Assembly (NCBI GenBank): GCA_002372465.1
Contig: DFGW01000073.1
Coordinates: 1-7,186, forward strand
Length of the DNA stretch: 7,186 bases
Source: Butyrivibrio sp. UBA3740
GTDB lineage: Bacteria > Bacillota > Clostridia > Lachnospirales > Lachnospiraceae
Direction: 5' to 3'
This document shows, in pieces, positions 1 to 6,680 of the stretch (position 1 is the first letter of the stretch; the number at the start of each line of letters is the position of its first letter). The notes under the pieces were generated by a model. It worked only from the letters and a program-made list of their open reading frames with translations, was not told the DNA's origin and made no database searches. The translations under genes and the position numbers were made by a program.

Positions 1-4
1 CAAA

Positions 5-10
5 AGTCAA
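5..10 (-). promoter_or_regulatory. Candidate -35 hexamer TTGACT of a leftward promoter
   Basis: TTGACT on the minus strand is five of six to the sigma-A consensus and lies seven nt beyond the CIRCE dyad, pointing out of the window. A -10 box would fall outside the sequence, so this is only a candidate. Confidence 0.4.
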
Positions 11-11
11 C

Positions 12-44
12 AAAAATTTAGCACTCACTTAAAGTGAGTGCTAA
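12..44 (-). terminator. Possible intrinsic terminator of the peptidase transcript, coincident with CIRCE
   Basis: Eight nt after the TAA stop (55-53), the CIRCE arms form a hairpin whose nine-nt spacer is also self-complementary (ACTT-A-AAGT). The dyad is 13 perfect bp around one base, realistically a 12-bp stem with a three-nt loop. On the minus strand it runs into ATTTTT (17-12). The tract is short, so termination efficiency is uncertain. On the plus strand the same hairpin is followed by seven Ts (48-54), so it could also stop transcription coming from the left. Confidence 0.5.
18..44. promoter_or_regulatory. CIRCE operator (HrcA binding site)
   Basis: The sequence is TTAGCACTC, nine nt, GAGTGCTAA, an 18-of-18 match to the CIRCE consensus bound by the heat-shock repressor HrcA. 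Such sites precede groES-groEL and hrcA-grpE-dnaK operons in Gram-positive bacteria. The only gene in this window that it touches ends here, so it most likely controls a leftward operon starting beyond position 1. Two promoter placements are possible: a -10-like TAGAAT at 60-55 (minus), which would put CIRCE near the transcript start as in the classic arrangement but has a poor -35; or TTGACT at 10-5 as -35, with its -10 off the window. Confidence 0.9.
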
Positions 45-52
45 TAATTTTT

Positions 53-3000
53 TTATTCTACTTTTACTGTCACAGTCCGGGAAATATTCCCCTCTCCCGA
101 AGTGACTACAATGGTTGCCGTTCCTTTCTTTTTACCGGTGATACGGCCCTTGGCATTGACCGTTGCTACAGCTTCATCAAGACTCTTGTAGTAAAGCGTC
201 GTGCCGGAAGCCATCTTCTTATACAGGTTATAAGTACCAAGGAGCGCCTTATAGTCCGGGGCGTTTTTATCCGGCATGGACATACCGTCAAAAGCCAGCA
301 CCGGCTTCAAGGCAATAGTCTTTTTGACCTTCACGTTCACTTGTGAAGGCAGCGAGTCAATACCTGTCACATGAGAGTAGATGGTGATGGTACAGCTTGC
401 ACTTTTCCCTCCGGCAGTTGCCGTGAGTTTGACAGTTCCGGGTCTTGATGCCTTAACTGCCAGCATCTGTCCCTGTCCTGTTCCGGTAAAGGAATCAGCC
501 TCTTCGTAGGGAAGCCCCTCCAATGTGCTCTGCTTTAAATCTATCCTCTTACCCGAATTCCTGATCTCATCTTCGTCAACAGCAGATAGAACAACCGCAC
601 CTGTTCCCGATACTGTCCATGTAACCTTATCGGGATACATATTCTTAGAAGGTACATTATAGGGACTGTACTGACCATTTTCAAAGACTGTCCAGGGATT
701 AAGCGCAACTGCCACTGCCCCGTACTGACTTCCCGAGTTCTGCTGCGTCCCTGTATTCAGATACATTTTGGTCTTATCAAGAGTCAGTTTTGTTGCAGGT
801 GTATATACTTCAATCCTGACATTGCTATGGGCAACATCTACTTCAACTTTTTTGCCATCTTCGTAGCCTGTGGCAATTACGCTGGCAGAGATTATGGCAG
901 TACCGTTAGAAACAGCCGTAACCTTACCGGCGGAATTAACCGTTGCAACCTCCTGATCCGAGCTTTTCCAGATAACCTTCTGGTTACAGGCTTTTACCTT
1001 ACAGTCCTGATCTGCAAAGATGGTTGCTTTTAAAGATATGCTCTTTTTCAAACTGATAGCTACAGGTTTTGCAGAGTCTGTCTCATCATCCGAAACTGAC
1101 ACTACGTTCTTGCCCTGAAGGATCCTGACCACCGAAGGCCCATTTAATATATTGACGGTTATGTTCTTTGATATCTGGGCGTTTTTGGCGTTTTTGCCCA
1201 GGGTAGTTACCTTTACTGTCACCTTCCTGGTACTCAGTGCGTTTTCCAAAGCACCGGGCAGAGCCTTGACTATTACCTTATTTCCAAAAGAATCTCCTAC
1301 GTCTGTCCCTGCTGTCTGCCCAAGTACATTTCCATCAGGGTCAACAAAGCAAAGATCATCAGCATACTCATCCGGAATCTCCCAGTAAAGAGCTCCATTT
1401 GCAGGTGCCATAGGCGCAAGCTTTGCAGACAGCTCCGCAGTATCTCCTCTGCTTACAGACACGGTAGAGGGCGACGGAGTAAGGCCTGTTATAGCCCCGC
1501 TTTTTACGGTAACCTTGCAGGAAAGAACAGTTTCTTTTGCTGCGCCGTAAGGCCTGAAGGTTGCCTTTACTGTAACTGCCTTGGAACGAGGATTGTCTGC
1601 CACAACAAGCTTACAGGTTCCGTCAGTTCTCCCAAGGTTTGCAAGTGTACTGCCATCACTTGCTTTTATTGTCACCGAACCATCATCAGGTGTCACGGAC
1701 CAGGCAATCCTGCTGTTTTCTTTGACATGTCTGAAGGAATCTGATGCAGCATTGTAAGAATGGGTTACATCCTCTTTTCCGCTCGCAGATAAAAGAGCTA
1801 TCTCAAGATTGTAGCTGCTTCCCGGAACCATGGTCAGCGACTTCTGATTTATGGATGCACTCTTTAGTCCATCATAGACATATACATCCATTTCTCCGTA
1901 TACGTACTCTCCGCCCCGCTTGTCGGTGGTACTTGTAACTCTTACCCTGACTTTTCCTTCACTCTTTCCGGTTACAAGTCCCTTCTGGGTGATTGAGGCA
2001 ATGTCATTTTTCTCCACTATTACCTCATTGCCATCTTCGTCCTCATCAACAATTCCATAGGTCACAGTCTTATTGACAGGCTGATTCTTAGGATCATTGA
2101 AGGTGGTCACAAGCTGCAACGTCTTTCCTACGCAAACGCCATCTGTATCTTTCTTACCTGAAACACTGATGCTTGTAACAGGCTTTCCAACAGTAACACT
2201 GCACCTGGCCGTCTTTCCACCCTGAGCTGTAACAGTTATTGAAGCACTTCCGGCTGTCTTTGCAGTGATCACACCGTCTTCATCAATAACGGCAACTTTC
2301 TCATTGCTACTCTTATAGTAGACCTTGTCACTTGCTGTCAAGGGACTTACTGTGGTCAAAAGGTCATAGGTCTGACCTGCTCCCAGCTTAAGTGAAGTGG
2401 TGTTAAGACTTAAGAGCGTGACAGCATCATATACTATCACCTGGCATGAAGCCTCAAGACCGCTTTCCTCAGCAATGGCTGTAATAGTGGTAATTCCTGA
2501 GCTTTTGGCTGTAACCTTTCCTGCAAGGACAGTTGCTATGGCAGGATTTTCGGAAATCCAGAATACCTCCCTGTCCTTCACCAGCTCTGAATAAGTGGCT
2601 TTATTCCGTGAAACCGTCTGCCACTTGGGAAGGAAATCAGCCTTCAGGTTGTAGCTCTTTCCCACCGCCAGCTGAAGTCCGTCAAAATCAGAATCCCCGT
2701 ACTCATCCGTAAACTTCTTAAGTGTGACGTTATGGGAATCTCCGTTACCTGCCGTGCCGTAAAGAGTCATGGTAGGCTCATCACTACTGGAGCCAAGGAA
2801 GTAGGGAACCTTTTGGGTATCCAATATCCTTAGTTCTTTGGCAGGTCTTCCGCTTTCCTTTGAATAAACCTCCACATAAAACTCAGCTTTTATGTTCTCA
2901 TCTGCTAACGATGTAGCTGTAAGGATAACTGCTCCGGCTTTCTTTCCTATAAGAATTCCGATTTCATCGATAGAAGCAATTGCACTGTCCGATGAGCTCC

Positions 3001-5830
3001 AGGTCACATCGGGCAAAGTGGTATTTAGAGGCACAGGTATCGCCCTAAGCCTTACCGTCTCTCCAACTTTTATCTCAGGATCTCCATCTATGCCTGCAAT
3101 AGAAAGGCCGGTGATCATGATGTCCGAAGGGTTTCGATCCCATTTTGCATAAAGAGTGAAATCCTTATATTCCGTGATATTTTCTTTTACCTTAAGGCCG
3201 AAGTTGAACTTGTTCTCCTGAGTACATTCCTTGTCCAGGTACCAGCCCATAAATCTGTAGCCGTATCTGGTGGGCGTCCCCGGCTGAGTTAAAAGTCCGC
3301 TGTACTCAGCAGTATTGGAAAAAGTATTGCTTCCATAGTTCAGATCAAAGGTAACATTACATATTCTGCTTACCTTCTTTACAGACAGGGTAACCTGGGA
3401 TACTGAATCCCCTATCCGCGTTTTGACCTTAATCGTCCTTGTTCCAAAGGTTGAAGCATTCCTGAACCAGTCAAGATCAAGCCTGTAAGAGGAGCTGCCG
3501 TCCTCAGTAACGGTAACTGAATTACTGCCGTTATCAGTGAAGGTATATTCTGTAGCATCCGGAACACCCTCCCAGGTAAAGGTTATGATATTGTCATCAT
3601 CAACATCATAAACAAAGTGATCCTCCTTTGGGAAAACCCCTTCGGTCCTGGTCGCAGTAAAGCCGTCAACCTCAGCCTTGATAGTAATAATTCCCAGTTT
3701 TTCAGGGATCATGGTCTCGTTGGTCTGATCTATGGTTGCTGCATCAGCAGGTTCCACTGACCACTTCACCTTTTCCTTGAACTTGTAGGTTGAAGGCGTC
3801 GGCTCAGCCTTCAGGTATATTGTCCCGCCCAAGCTCATAGGCCAGGTTGAAGATGTACCCAGGGATATCTTCAGAAGCTGCAGCTTATTCACAACATTCA
3901 CGGTGAAGCTTTTTTTTGCCCCGCCAAGAGCGGTGGCTGTAATGGTTGCTCTTCCCTCTTTTATGCCTGTTATCATGCCATCTGAAACAGTGGCAACGGA
4001 CACATTTGAGCTTTTCCAGGTAAGGTTCCTGTTTGTTGCATCCTCAGGATAGATGGACGCCTCAACCAGATGCTTCTCACCAACCCCCAGATCCAGTTCA
4101 TCGTCTTCAATCCCGTCAAAAGAGATTCTTTCTACCGGAACAATTATTCCCGGATCAGCATTATCAGTAAAGGCCTTGATAATAAGGTCGTTATAGTCAA
4201 CCCAGTAATTCGTATTATCTGTGGCATAAACGCCTCGGGAATTGCCCGATCTGTCCGGCTTAAAGGCATAATTGTTTATATTTGTGTTGCACTCAAGGGC
4301 GAAATTCATCGTGTTATCCCCGGTATTGGTGATAACAACAGAAAATCTCTCGCCCTTGTCTACAAATACAGCTTCATCCAAGGGTATGGTGTAGTAGCCT
4401 GCATAAGTGGTCTCAAAGGTCGTACTGCCTGCCAGAATCCCGCTCTCAGGATCTGTGGCATCCTCTGAAAGCCCTGTATAAATATCTATCCTTCCGCTTA
4501 TATTTGAGGAACTTGTCTCAAAGGCGACTGCCTTTATTTCTTCTCCGTAATAGCCCCACTCTGAGTGAGCGGTAAAGATATTGGCGCCCTTTTTAAGCGG
4601 AACATAGGCCGGCCAGAAAACCTGATCATACTGGTAGTTGTTGTCATAGTCATCAGCCGTATCGAACTCGGCTGCAATGGCATCATGGTCCAGAGAAGTC
4701 TCATAGTAAGACATCCAAAAATATCCGGAGTAGCTCTGGTTGTGGTCAAAGTCTCCTGTTGTCCAGCTGTTCCTTATAAGAAAGGCACCATCTCCCGGTG
4801 GCTTTTGGGAAAACTTGTCCTTTGAAAAATTATCATCCCAACCCACTATGGTAACAGCATGGTTTGGACTGTTGCTCTTCGGATTGTAGTAGCAATTGTT
4901 GGCAGAATTATATACCGATGCACTTGTTGCTGCACTCATGGAATTTAAGGCATAGTAATTCACATTGGCTGCGCCGTAGGTATATACCAGATTTTTAACG
5001 GGCCCCAGGTTATTTACGTCAATAGGCTCAACATAGGAGTTGACAAGATGCACCTCATCAAGGTAAGCGATCTCATCACTAAGGCCCACACTATTAGCAA
5101 GGGCTGCCTCATTCTTGTAATTAGCCACATCCTCAGATGCAACACCGCTCCATCTTTCAAAGGCAGCAAGCCCCTGTTCTACTCTTCCGCCCCAGTTAAG
5201 CATTTTTTCTATAGGCCCGGGTGCAGTGAAATCTCCAAAGCCCGAGAGGGGATCCTGTACCCATCGGTAGCCAAAGTAAGCGGTATGAAGCTCTGAAAGG
5301 TCAAGGTTCTGACCCTTATTTGCCAGATTGATCTCTGCCAGAGAAATGGTTGAAAAGGCCCAGCAGGTGCCATAGGGATACTGATTCCTAAGGTCAGGGA
5401 GATTCTCAGTTACGTAGCTGCTTGGAAGGTAGCTGTATGAAGAGCTTCCGTAGAGCATCGATCCGCTTCCGCCCTCAGTTACACTTTCGAAGTCAACATC
5501 TTCATCTCTTTCTATCAAACCTGTAGGGAACTCCTCATAGAAATCAGGATCCTCTTCTTCCGTAGAAGACATCGCCGAAGAAGCCTCCTCAGATGCCTCT
5601 TCAGTGGTCTCTTCCTCTATTATGATCAGCTCTTCTGAATATCCTTCCGATGAAGAGTCCGATGACTCTTCAGTAGACAAACCATCAGAAACCATGTCTA
5701 TTTCCATGGCAGATGAATAGGAAGATGCTTCCAAAGAAGCATCCTCTGATGACTCATATGACGCAGCGACAGGAATGGCGCTGTTAAAAAATAAAACTGA
5801 TGCGAGTAATATCGCGTTAAATCTTCTCAT
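53..5830 (-). CDS. Giant secreted papain-family (C1) cysteine peptidase with lectin-like domain and Ig-like (Big_2) array
   Basis: An exported protease of 1925 aa counted from ATG 5830 (1927 from GTG 5836). Order of parts: signal peptide 1-23; acidic Ser/Glu-rich segment about 24-122; C1 peptidase about 138-383; lectin-like domain of the type that follows C1 peptidases in Clostridia about 400-556; two Ig-like modules 565-729; fibronectin-III-like 735-820; InlB-type repeat 823-898; nine further Ig-like modules 904-1925. The catalytic set is complete: Gln150 (oxyanion hole), Cys156 in YGTCWAFST, His324 in NHAVTIVGW and Asn354 in IRNSW. It should therefore be an active thiol endopeptidase outside the cell; the substrate is unknown. 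The final Ig-like module ends at the stop codon, with no LPXTG motif, C-terminal membrane helix or other anchor that I can see. It follows the response regulator by 11 nt and is probably in its operon. Family and catalysis are secure; an adhesive or cell-wall-binding role for the modules is inferred. Confidence 0.93.
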   Translation of the reverse strand: MRRFNAILLASVLFFNSAIPVAASYESSEDASLEASSYSSAMEIDMVSDGLSTEESSDSSSEGYSEELIIIEEETTEEASEEASSAMSSTEEEDPDFYEEFPTGLIERDEDVDFESVTEGGSGSMLYGSSSYSYLPSSYVTENLPDLRNQYPYGTCWAFSTISLAEINLANKGQNLDLSELHTAYFGYRWVQDPLSGFGDFTAPGPIEKMLNWGGRVEQGLAAFERWSGVASEDVANYKNEAALANSVGLSDEIAYLDEVHLVNSYVEPIDVNNLGPVKNLVYTYGAANVNYYALNSMSAATSASVYNSANNCYYNPKSNSPNHAVTIVGWDDNFSKDKFSQKPPGDGAFLIRNSWTTGDFDHNQSYSGYFWMSYYETSLDHDAIAAEFDTADDYDNNYQYDQVFWPAYVPLKKGANIFTAHSEWGYYGEEIKAVAFETSSSNISGRIDIYTGLSEDATDPESGILAGSTTFETTYAGYYTIPLDEAVFVDKGERFSVVITNTGDNTMNFALECNTNINNYAFKPDRSGNSRGVYATDNTNYWVDYNDLIIKAFTDNADPGIIVPVERISFDGIEDDELDLGVGEKHLVEASIYPEDATNRNLTWKSSNVSVATVSDGMITGIKEGRATITATALGGAKKSFTVNVVNKLQLLKISLGTSSTWPMSLGGTIYLKAEPTPSTYKFKEKVKWSVEPADAATIDQTNETMIPEKLGIITIKAEVDGFTATRTEGVFPKEDHFVYDVDDDNIITFTWEGVPDATEYTFTDNGSNSVTVTEDGSSSYRLDLDWFRNASTFGTRTIKVKTRIGDSVSQVTLSVKKVSRICNVTFDLNYGSNTFSNTAEYSGLLTQPGTPTRYGYRFMGWYLDKECTQENKFNFGLKVKENITEYKDFTLYAKWDRNPSDIMITGLSIAGIDGDPEIKVGETVRLRAIPVPLNTTLPDVTWSSSDSAIASIDEIGILIGKKAGAVILTATSLADENIKAEFYVEVYSKESGRPAKELRILDTQKVPYFLGSSSDEPTMTLYGTAGNGDSHNVTLKKFTDEYGDSDFDGLQLAVGKSYNLKADFLPKWQTVSRNKATYSELVKDREVFWISENPAIATVLAGKVTAKSSGITTITAIAEESGLEASCQVIVYDAVTLLSLNTTSLKLGAGQTYDLLTTVSPLTASDKVYYKSSNEKVAVIDEDGVITAKTAGSASITVTAQGGKTARCSVTVGKPVTSISVSGKKDTDGVCVGKTLQLVTTFNDPKNQPVNKTVTYGIVDEDEDGNEVIVEKNDIASITQKGLVTGKSEGKVRVRVTSTTDKRGGEYVYGEMDVYVYDGLKSASINQKSLTMVPGSSYNLEIALLSASGKEDVTHSYNAASDSFRHVKENSRIAWSVTPDDGSVTIKASDGSTLANLGRTDGTCKLVVADNPRSKAVTVKATFRPYGAAKETVLSCKVTVKSGAITGLTPSPSTVSVSRGDTAELSAKLAPMAPANGALYWEIPDEYADDLCFVDPDGNVLGQTAGTDVGDSFGNKVIVKALPGALENALSTRKVTVKVTTLGKNAKNAQISKNITVNILNGPSVVRILQGKNVVSVSDDETDSAKPVAISLKKSISLKATIFADQDCKVKACNQKVIWKSSDQEVATVNSAGKVTAVSNGTAIISASVIATGYEDGKKVEVDVAHSNVRIEVYTPATKLTLDKTKMYLNTGTQQNSGSQYGAVAVALNPWTVFENGQYSPYNVPSKNMYPDKVTWTVSGTGAVVLSAVDEDEIRNSGKRIDLKQSTLEGLPYEEADSFTGTGQGQMLAVKASRPGTVKLTATAGGKSASCTITIYSHVTGIDSLPSQVNVKVKKTIALKPVLAFDGMSMPDKNAPDYKALLGTYNLYKKMASGTTLYYKSLDEAVATVNAKGRITGKKKGTATIVVTSGEGNISRTVTVKVE
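3137..3364 (-). other. InlB B-repeat-like module (Listeria-Bacteroides repeat)
   Basis: Residues about 823-898: VTFDLNYGS, then PTRYGYRFMGWYLDKECT and a closing FTLYAKWD. The GYxFxGWYxD and LYAKW motifs are characteristic of this beta-grasp-like repeat found in secreted and surface proteins. There is a single copy. Confidence 0.85.
3371..3628 (-). other. Fibronectin type III-like module
   Basis: Residues about 735-820. ITFTWEGVPDATEYTFTD resembles the first strands of FN3 domains, where W-x-x-V-x-x-A-x-x-Y is typical, and the segment ends in TIKVKTRIGDSVSQVTLSV. It is placed between Ig-like modules and the InlB-type repeat. The fold assignment is tentative. Confidence 0.45.
4163..4633 (-). 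other. Lectin-like domain following the peptidase
   Basis: Residues about 400-556, beginning around YDQVFWPAYVPLKKGANIF and ending near DYNDLIIKAF. The beta-rich pattern (VAFETSSSNISGRIDIYTG, then YYTIPLDEAVFVDKGERFSVVI) matches the domain that accompanies C1 peptidases in many Clostridia. A ligand cannot be read from the sequence. Confidence 0.7.
4682..5419 (-). other. C1 (papain-like) peptidase domain
   Basis: Residues about 138-383. Gln150 and Cys156 are six residues apart, as in papain. Cys156 is encoded at 5365-5363, His324 at 4861-4859 and Asn354 at 4771-4769. The Gln-Cys-His-Asn set, the CWAF motif and the NSW motif are all intact. Confidence 0.93.
5465..5755 (-). other. Acidic Ser/Glu-rich low-complexity segment (possible propeptide or linker)
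   Basis: Residues about 26-122 are dominated by Ser, Glu, Asp and Ala (for example EEETTEEASEEASSAMSS), with almost no basic residues and no cysteine. It lies between the signal peptide and the peptidase, where C1 enzymes usually carry an inhibitory propeptide, but I see no classical ERFNIN-like helix. It may be a flexible spacer or an unconventional proregion. Confidence 0.6.
5762..5830 (-). other. Signal peptide of the giant peptidase
   Basis: The N terminus is MRRFNAILLASVLFFNSA: two arginines, a hydrophobic core, then a V-A-A cleavage motif at 21-23, giving Sec export and signal peptidase I cleavage before SYESS. There is no lipobox cysteine, so it is not a lipoprotein. Confidence 0.88.
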
Positions 5831-5832
5831 AA

Positions 5833-5838
5833 CCACCT
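5833..5838 (-). promoter_or_regulatory. Ribosome binding site AGGTGG of the giant peptidase
   Basis: AGGTGG sits in the 11-nt gap after the regulator's TGA and ends two nt before ATG 5830. The core AGGTG pairs with the anti-Shine-Dalgarno tail in a register equivalent to about five nt of normal spacing, which is short but usable. It overlaps the alternative in-frame GTG (5836), so that GTG is unlikely to be the true start. The tight junction suggests translational coupling to the regulator. Confidence 0.65.
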
Positions 5839-5841
5839 ATA

Positions 5842-6585
5842 TCAATGATAGTCAGAGTAGCTCATACCCGTATATTTCTTGAAGCATCTGCTAAAGTAGT
5901 TTGGGTCGGGAATGCCGACTTCCGATGCCGTCAGATACATCTTCACTCCTGACCTGGCATACTGGATAGCCTTCTTCATTCGAAGATCGTTGAGATACTC
6001 GACAAACTTCTTTCCCGTGTCCTGCTTGAACTTGCGGGAAAGGTAACTTGAGCTGAACCCAAAATGCTGGGCAATAAATGCCAGGTTCAGCGTTGAATCT
6101 GTAAAGTTCTCCTCCAAATACTTTTTTATCGCTTCAGTGACGTTTTCCTCCGCCAGATCAGGATCAGAATCTTCCTGGTTTTCTTCCCAGAAATCCTTAG
6201 CCTTGTCCAGTCTGTCTTTTGCCCGTTCCAAAACCTTGGTGATCTCTTCTCTGACCATAGGCTTAAGCATATAGTCAAAAACAGGAAGACTCACACATTT
6301 CCTGGCATATTCAAACTGGTCAATGGCAGTCATGATAATAATGATAAGATCAGGATATCTGGCAGTAGCTGTCTGGGTAAACTCGATGCCATCCATGAAG
6401 GGCATTGAGATATCCACAAAAGCTATGTCAGGTCTAAGGTCATCTATAATATTGATAGCCTCTATTCCGCTGGCTGCCTCGCCTACAACTTCCATCCCAA
6501 GTTCATCCCACTTGATGGCGGCCTTCATAAGCTTTCTGGCAGACTCCTCATCATCTATGACCATGACCCTGTAAGTTCTGTTCAT
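5842..6585 (-). CDS. Response regulator, receiver plus AraC-type DNA-binding domain (YesN-like)
   Basis: A cytoplasmic transcription factor controlled by phosphorylation, almost certainly from the kinase encoded upstream. It has 247 aa counted from the ATG that follows GAGGGG. Receiver domain, about residues 5-122: acidic pair D11/D12 (VIDDEE), phosphoacceptor D58 in VDISMPFMDG, switch Thr86 (MTA) and Lys108 (LKP). An acidic linker rich in Glu and Asp spans about 125-148. The C-terminal AraC/XylS domain covers about 150-247, with a first helix-turn-helix around LAFIAQHFGFSSSYLSRKFK and a second ending in the family signature PNYFSRCFKKYTGMSYSDY. All key residues are present, so it should be functional. 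Related YesN-type regulators often control genes for extracellular polysaccharide use or surface functions; here the nearest gene downstream is a secreted peptidase, 11 nt away. The actual targets are not visible in the sequence. Confidence 0.95.
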   Translation of the reverse strand: MNRTYRVMVIDDEESARKLMKAAIKWDELGMEVVGEAASGIEAINIIDDLRPDIAFVDISMPFMDGIEFTQTATARYPDLIIIIMTAIDQFEYARKCVSLPVFDYMLKPMVREEITKVLERAKDRLDKAKDFWEENQEDSDPDLAEENVTEAIKKYLEENFTDSTLNLAFIAQHFGFSSSYLSRKFKQDTGKKFVEYLNDLRMKKAIQYARSGVKMYLTASEVGIPDPNYFSRCFKKYTGMSYSDYH

Positions 6586-6592
6586 ACACTTT

Positions 6593-6598
6593 CCCCTC
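6593..6598 (-). promoter_or_regulatory. Ribosome binding site GAGGGG of the response regulator
   Basis: GAGGGG lies seven nt upstream of ATG 6585-6583, which is ideal spacing. It decides the start: the in-frame TTG at 6600 overlaps this site and would have no ribosome binding site of its own at that position. Confidence 0.8.
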
Positions 6599-6642
6599 AA
6601 CCATAAGATATATCGGCATTTTTCTTGACAGGAATATATCCA

Positions 6643-6661
6643 TTTTCAAAACTTTTGAAAA
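6643..6661. promoter_or_regulatory. Perfect AT-rich palindrome in the kinase-regulator gap (possible operator)
   Basis: The 95-nt gap between the kinase stop and the regulator ATG (6586-6680) contains TTTTCAAAA, a single central C, then TTTTGAAAA: nine-bp perfect arms. It has almost no G or C and no U-tract, so it is a poor terminator. A dyad site for a dimeric regulator, for example the adjacent AraC-type protein acting on its own gene, is an inference only. I found no convincing -35/-10 pair on the minus strand in this gap, so read-through from the kinase gene is the simpler model for expression of the regulator. Confidence 0.3.
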
Positions 6662-6680
6662 ATGTCTGTCCGGCCTGTGC

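Larger units (their letters stand above)
56..4138 (-). repeat. Array of about eleven diverged Ig-like (Big_2) modules, interrupted by FN3-like and InlB-type domains
   Basis: Approximate module limits in residues: 565-647, 651-729 (degenerate), 904-990, 997-1134, 1136-1214, 1217-1318, 1321-1442, 1446-1561, 1565-1676, 1678-1818, 1820-1925. The recurrent signature is a W-or-Y-x-SS/S core, then VATV or similar, a G-x-I/V-T-G/A turn, G-x-A/T-x-I-x-V-T-A, and a final x-C-x-V-x-V strand (for example YKSSNEKVAVID, GVITAKTAG, SASITVTAQGG). The modules at 565, 904 and 1136 are compact (about 80-87 residues). Those at 997, 1217, 1321, 1446, 1678 and 1820 are longer and carry insertions. The copies are diverged at DNA level, so the array is old rather than a recent duplication. 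Confidence 0.85.

Noticed and set aside
56..4138. Tandem DNA repeat or recent duplication underlying the Ig-like array
   Set aside because: The modules share only short protein motifs. I could not find long near-identical nucleotide stretches between them.
4534..4749. Second minus-strand reading frame (71 codons) inside the peptidase gene, and the plus-strand open frames elsewhere
   Set aside because: They all lie antisense to or out of frame with clear genes that carry recognisable domains. Their translations show low-complexity or no family motifs, and I did not see convincing ribosome binding sites.
5831..5836. GTG at 5836 as start of the giant peptidase (1927 aa)
   Set aside because: The GTG overlaps the only Shine-Dalgarno-like sequence (AGGTGG, 5838-5833). 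The ATG at 5830 sits downstream of it and gives a normal signal peptide.
6586..6600. TTG at 6600 as start of the response regulator (252 aa)
   Set aside because: The first base of the GAGGGG ribosome binding site lies within this codon, and the ATG at 6585 is seven nt after that site. Receiver domains normally begin a few residues before the acidic pair, as from this ATG.
6625..6653. TTGACA on the plus strand as a rightward promoter
   Set aside because: At 17-nt spacing the -10 position reads AAAACT, a poor match, and no plausible plus-strand gene follows.
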